16,213 nucleotides of DNA from Planctomycetota bacterium (GTDB taxonomy: Bacteria; Planctomycetota; Phycisphaerae; UBA1845). Where the stretch lies: the NCBI GenBank assembly GCA_022567365.1, contig JADFHG010000011.1, positions 1 to 16,213 of the forward strand. The letters are read 5' to 3'. Below, in pieces: positions 15,127 through 16,213 of the stretch (its first letter is position 1; every line of letters begins with the position of its first letter). The notes under the pieces were generated by a model. That model had not been told where the DNA came from, did no database searches, and saw only the letters and a program-made list of their open reading frames with translations. A program made the position numbers and the translations under genes.

Positions 15127-15148
15127 GCCGCGGGCTTTAGCCCGCGCG
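15127..15148. repeat. Dispersed GCGGGC/GCCCGC palindrome, copy 2
   Basis: GCGGGC-TTTA-GCCCGC at 15130-15145 followed by GCGG; matches the unit at 9168-9184. Confidence 0.5.
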
Positions 15149-15351
15149 GATGCTCCGTCTCCCACGTCTCTCCCTGAAAGTTCAGTCCTACGACCACGAG
15201 CCAACAACAACCCTACTCCAAAAGGCGCAGAACGCGACGCATCATCAAGGCCACGTTGATCTTGCGGCAAGTTGGCTTCGTTTGGCCAATACGGTCTTCC
15301 CGACTCGCCTACCATACGCCTGTCGAACCGTGATTCCTTCTCTTGATCCCC

Positions 15352-15386
15352 ATTCCGCAATCCGAACTCCGCATTCCCTGCTCCCT
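15352..15386. repeat. Heptanucleotide array 1 (five degenerate units)
   Basis: Period-7 units ATTCCGC, AATCCGA, ACTCCGC, ATTCCCT, GCTCCCT, in direct succession. Confidence 0.6.
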
Positions 15387-15423
15387 CTTCCCGGTCCTCT
15401 TGCATTGACTTTCCCCATTCCCT

Positions 15424-15444
15424 TTCGTCCTTCGTCCTTCGTCC
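15424..15444. repeat. Heptanucleotide array 2 (TTCGTCC x3)
   Basis: Three perfect tandem copies of TTCGTCC. Confidence 0.75.
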
Positions 15445-15527
15445 TTTCAGCCCCTTCCCATTCCCGGCCTTCGGCTTGCGCGAAGTTTGGCTTCGTTTGG
15501 CGCTACACGTTTCGCCGGTTCCGGCTC

Positions 15528-15555
15528 TTCACGATTCACGATTCACTCTTCACGC
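15528..15555. repeat. Heptanucleotide array 3 (TTCACGA x2 plus two variants)
   Basis: Units TTCACGA, TTCACGA, TTCACTC, TTCACGC in direct succession. Confidence 0.7.
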
Positions 15556-15742
15556 GTCAGCCCGCGCATACCGCATTCGCACAACGCTCCCGTATGGTTA
15601 ACTTGCCGGGTGATCGTTCAGAACGCTCTGCTCGGGCGATCAGCGCTCAGGATGTAGATTCGTTTGTCGAGCACCCTGCCTGCTTGGCTACGGACGCGAC
15701 GGCGGCACCAAGGCCGCGGATGTGTTTTTTGAGGAGTGAGCC

Positions 15743-16213
15743 TCAGTTGATGTCCGTGAGCGAGCGTGTTGCAAATGCTTGGATGACTGATTGAGCAGCG
15801 TCACTGAGTCTTACATCGTCATTCTTTGCCAACAAATCCCCCATTCTTGATATCAATACTGCGGCGTACAAGAAGAAGTTGTCCGCAGGATGTCCGTGAA
15901 TAGTAGCCAGCGGTCCCGCGTGAACCGCACTGTTAAAGCGGTGTTCGTACCAGAGATATTCATCATATTTACCAACTTCTTCAGCCAAATTCCCAAGGTT
16001 GCCCTTATACCAATGCGACTGCACCTTGCCTTTCTTGTCTCTGTAATTATCAACAACAGCATCGTACTTTGCTTTCAGTCGAGGCTCTCCCTCGTCTCGA
16101 AGGGGAGATTCAGCTATGTGACGTGACATCTCGTCGCTCTGCTTCACGACTTTGTTCGCAAGCACGTATCGCTCGACGTGCTCAAAGTCCAGATACAGTT
16201 TCGAACGAGCTTC
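15743..16213 (-). CDS. DUF5677-like protein, 5' part beyond window
   Basis: The frame is open from the right edge (16213) to a TGA at 15745-15743, giving the C-terminal 156 residues. The start lies outside; the GTG at 16165 is internal, since EARSKLYLDFEHVERYVLANK continues upstream. The helical pattern, with SHWYKGNLGNLAEEVGKYDEYLWYEHRFNSAVHAGP (within about residues 66-105 of the visible part) and a following membrane-like or buried helix FFLYAAVLISRMG, resembles DUF5677 proteins, which often sit in accessory regions and have no established function. Base composition is clearly AT-richer than the rest of the window, and it follows the repeat-rich gap, which fits transferred DNA. No neighbour is visible to suggest a role. 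Confidence 0.62.
   Translation of the reverse strand, partial: EARSKLYLDFEHVERYVLANKVVKQSDEMSRHIAESPLRDEGEPRLKAKYDAVVDNYRDKKGKVQSHWYKGNLGNLAEEVGKYDEYLWYEHRFNSAVHAGPLATIHGHPADNFFLYAAVLISRMGDLLAKNDDVRLSDAAQSVIQAFATRSLTDIN

Larger units (their letters stand above)
15261..15509. repeat. Direct repeat pair, about 33 bp each
   Basis: Two related segments, 15261-15293 and 15475-15509, both start CTTGCG and share the exact 15-mer TTGGCTTCGTTTGGC, then GC- or CC-starting bases ending in ACG. They bracket two of the three heptanucleotide arrays. Confidence 0.5.
14938..15742. other. Gene-free, repeat-rich stretch
   Basis: About 800 bases without a credible gene; the longest open frame here (15150-15794) translates to a Pro/Ser/Arg-rich string crossing tandem repeats. 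In order it holds the inverted GATCAAAGG/CCTTTGAT pair (14949-15085), a GCGGGC palindrome (15130-15145), two direct copies of a segment containing TTGGCTTCGTTTGGC (15272-15286 and 15487-15501), and three heptanucleotide arrays. From about 15340 to 15560 the plus strand is strongly pyrimidine-rich. Confidence 0.6.

Noticed and set aside
15352..15555. CRISPR array
   Set aside because: Units are 7 bases in direct tandem with no spacers, and there are no cas genes.
15743..15745. TGA ending the DUF5677-like frame as a further Sec codon
   Set aside because: Sequence beyond it is not recognisable and runs to another TGA soon; nothing suggests a redox motif.
15150..15794. Plus-strand frame of 214 codons
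   Set aside because: Low-complexity translation over tandem repeats, overlapping the real minus-strand gene end.

Overview
The window is GC-rich bacterial chromosome. The gene set suggests a member of the Planctomycetes or a relative: a stand-alone prepilin-type protein next to a small membrane zinc-ribbon protein, a TolB-like propeller, an OPT transporter with a long acidic tail, and abundant short dispersed repeats. This placement is inference from gene style; no rRNA, tRNA or other marker is present.

Layout, left to right. (1) An OPT-family transporter on the minus strand (2804 to beyond the left edge). (2) A plus-strand cluster, probably one operon: LURP-one/scramblase-like protein, selD, nadC (its stop overlaps the next start) and a membrane-anchored SGNH/GDSL hydrolase. 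(3) A YhhQ-type queuosine-precursor transporter and an exported PD40/TolB-like propeller, both plus strand. (4) A minus-strand pair: prepilin-like protein then zinc-ribbon protein. (5) A large B12-binding/radical SAM protein of the TIGR03960 type, plus strand. (6) An exported thioredoxin-fold protein interrupted by one in-frame TGA. (7) About 800 bases of gene-free, repeat-rich DNA. (8) The 3' part of a DUF5677-like protein on the minus strand, cut by the right edge.

The main result is that two genes carry an in-frame TGA exactly where a redox-active cysteine would lie. In selD the TGA at 3834-3836 is codon 18, the catalytic Cys17 position of E. coli SelD, so the enzyme that makes selenophosphate appears to be a selenoprotein itself. 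In the exported thioredoxin-like protein, TGA 13756-13758 (codon 75) follows Trp in a W-U-P-A-G-D motif, and the frame stays open for another 392 codons. Each TGA is followed by a hairpin compatible with a bacterial SECIS element. Naive gene calling would truncate selD and split the second gene in two. Its combination of signal peptide, thioredoxin fold with Sec but no CXXC partner, and helical-repeat C-terminal half may be an undescribed selenoprotein family. SelA, SelB and tRNA-Sec are not in the window, so Sec decoding is inferred.

The spaces between genes hold at least three copies of a roughly 125-160 bp MITE-like element (ends TAGCAGCC(C/T)GTTGAAAAA), inverted CCTTTGATC motifs on both sides of the thioredoxin-like selenoprotein gene, two copies of a GCGGGC/GCCCGC palindrome, and a cluster of three different heptanucleotide tandem repeats.
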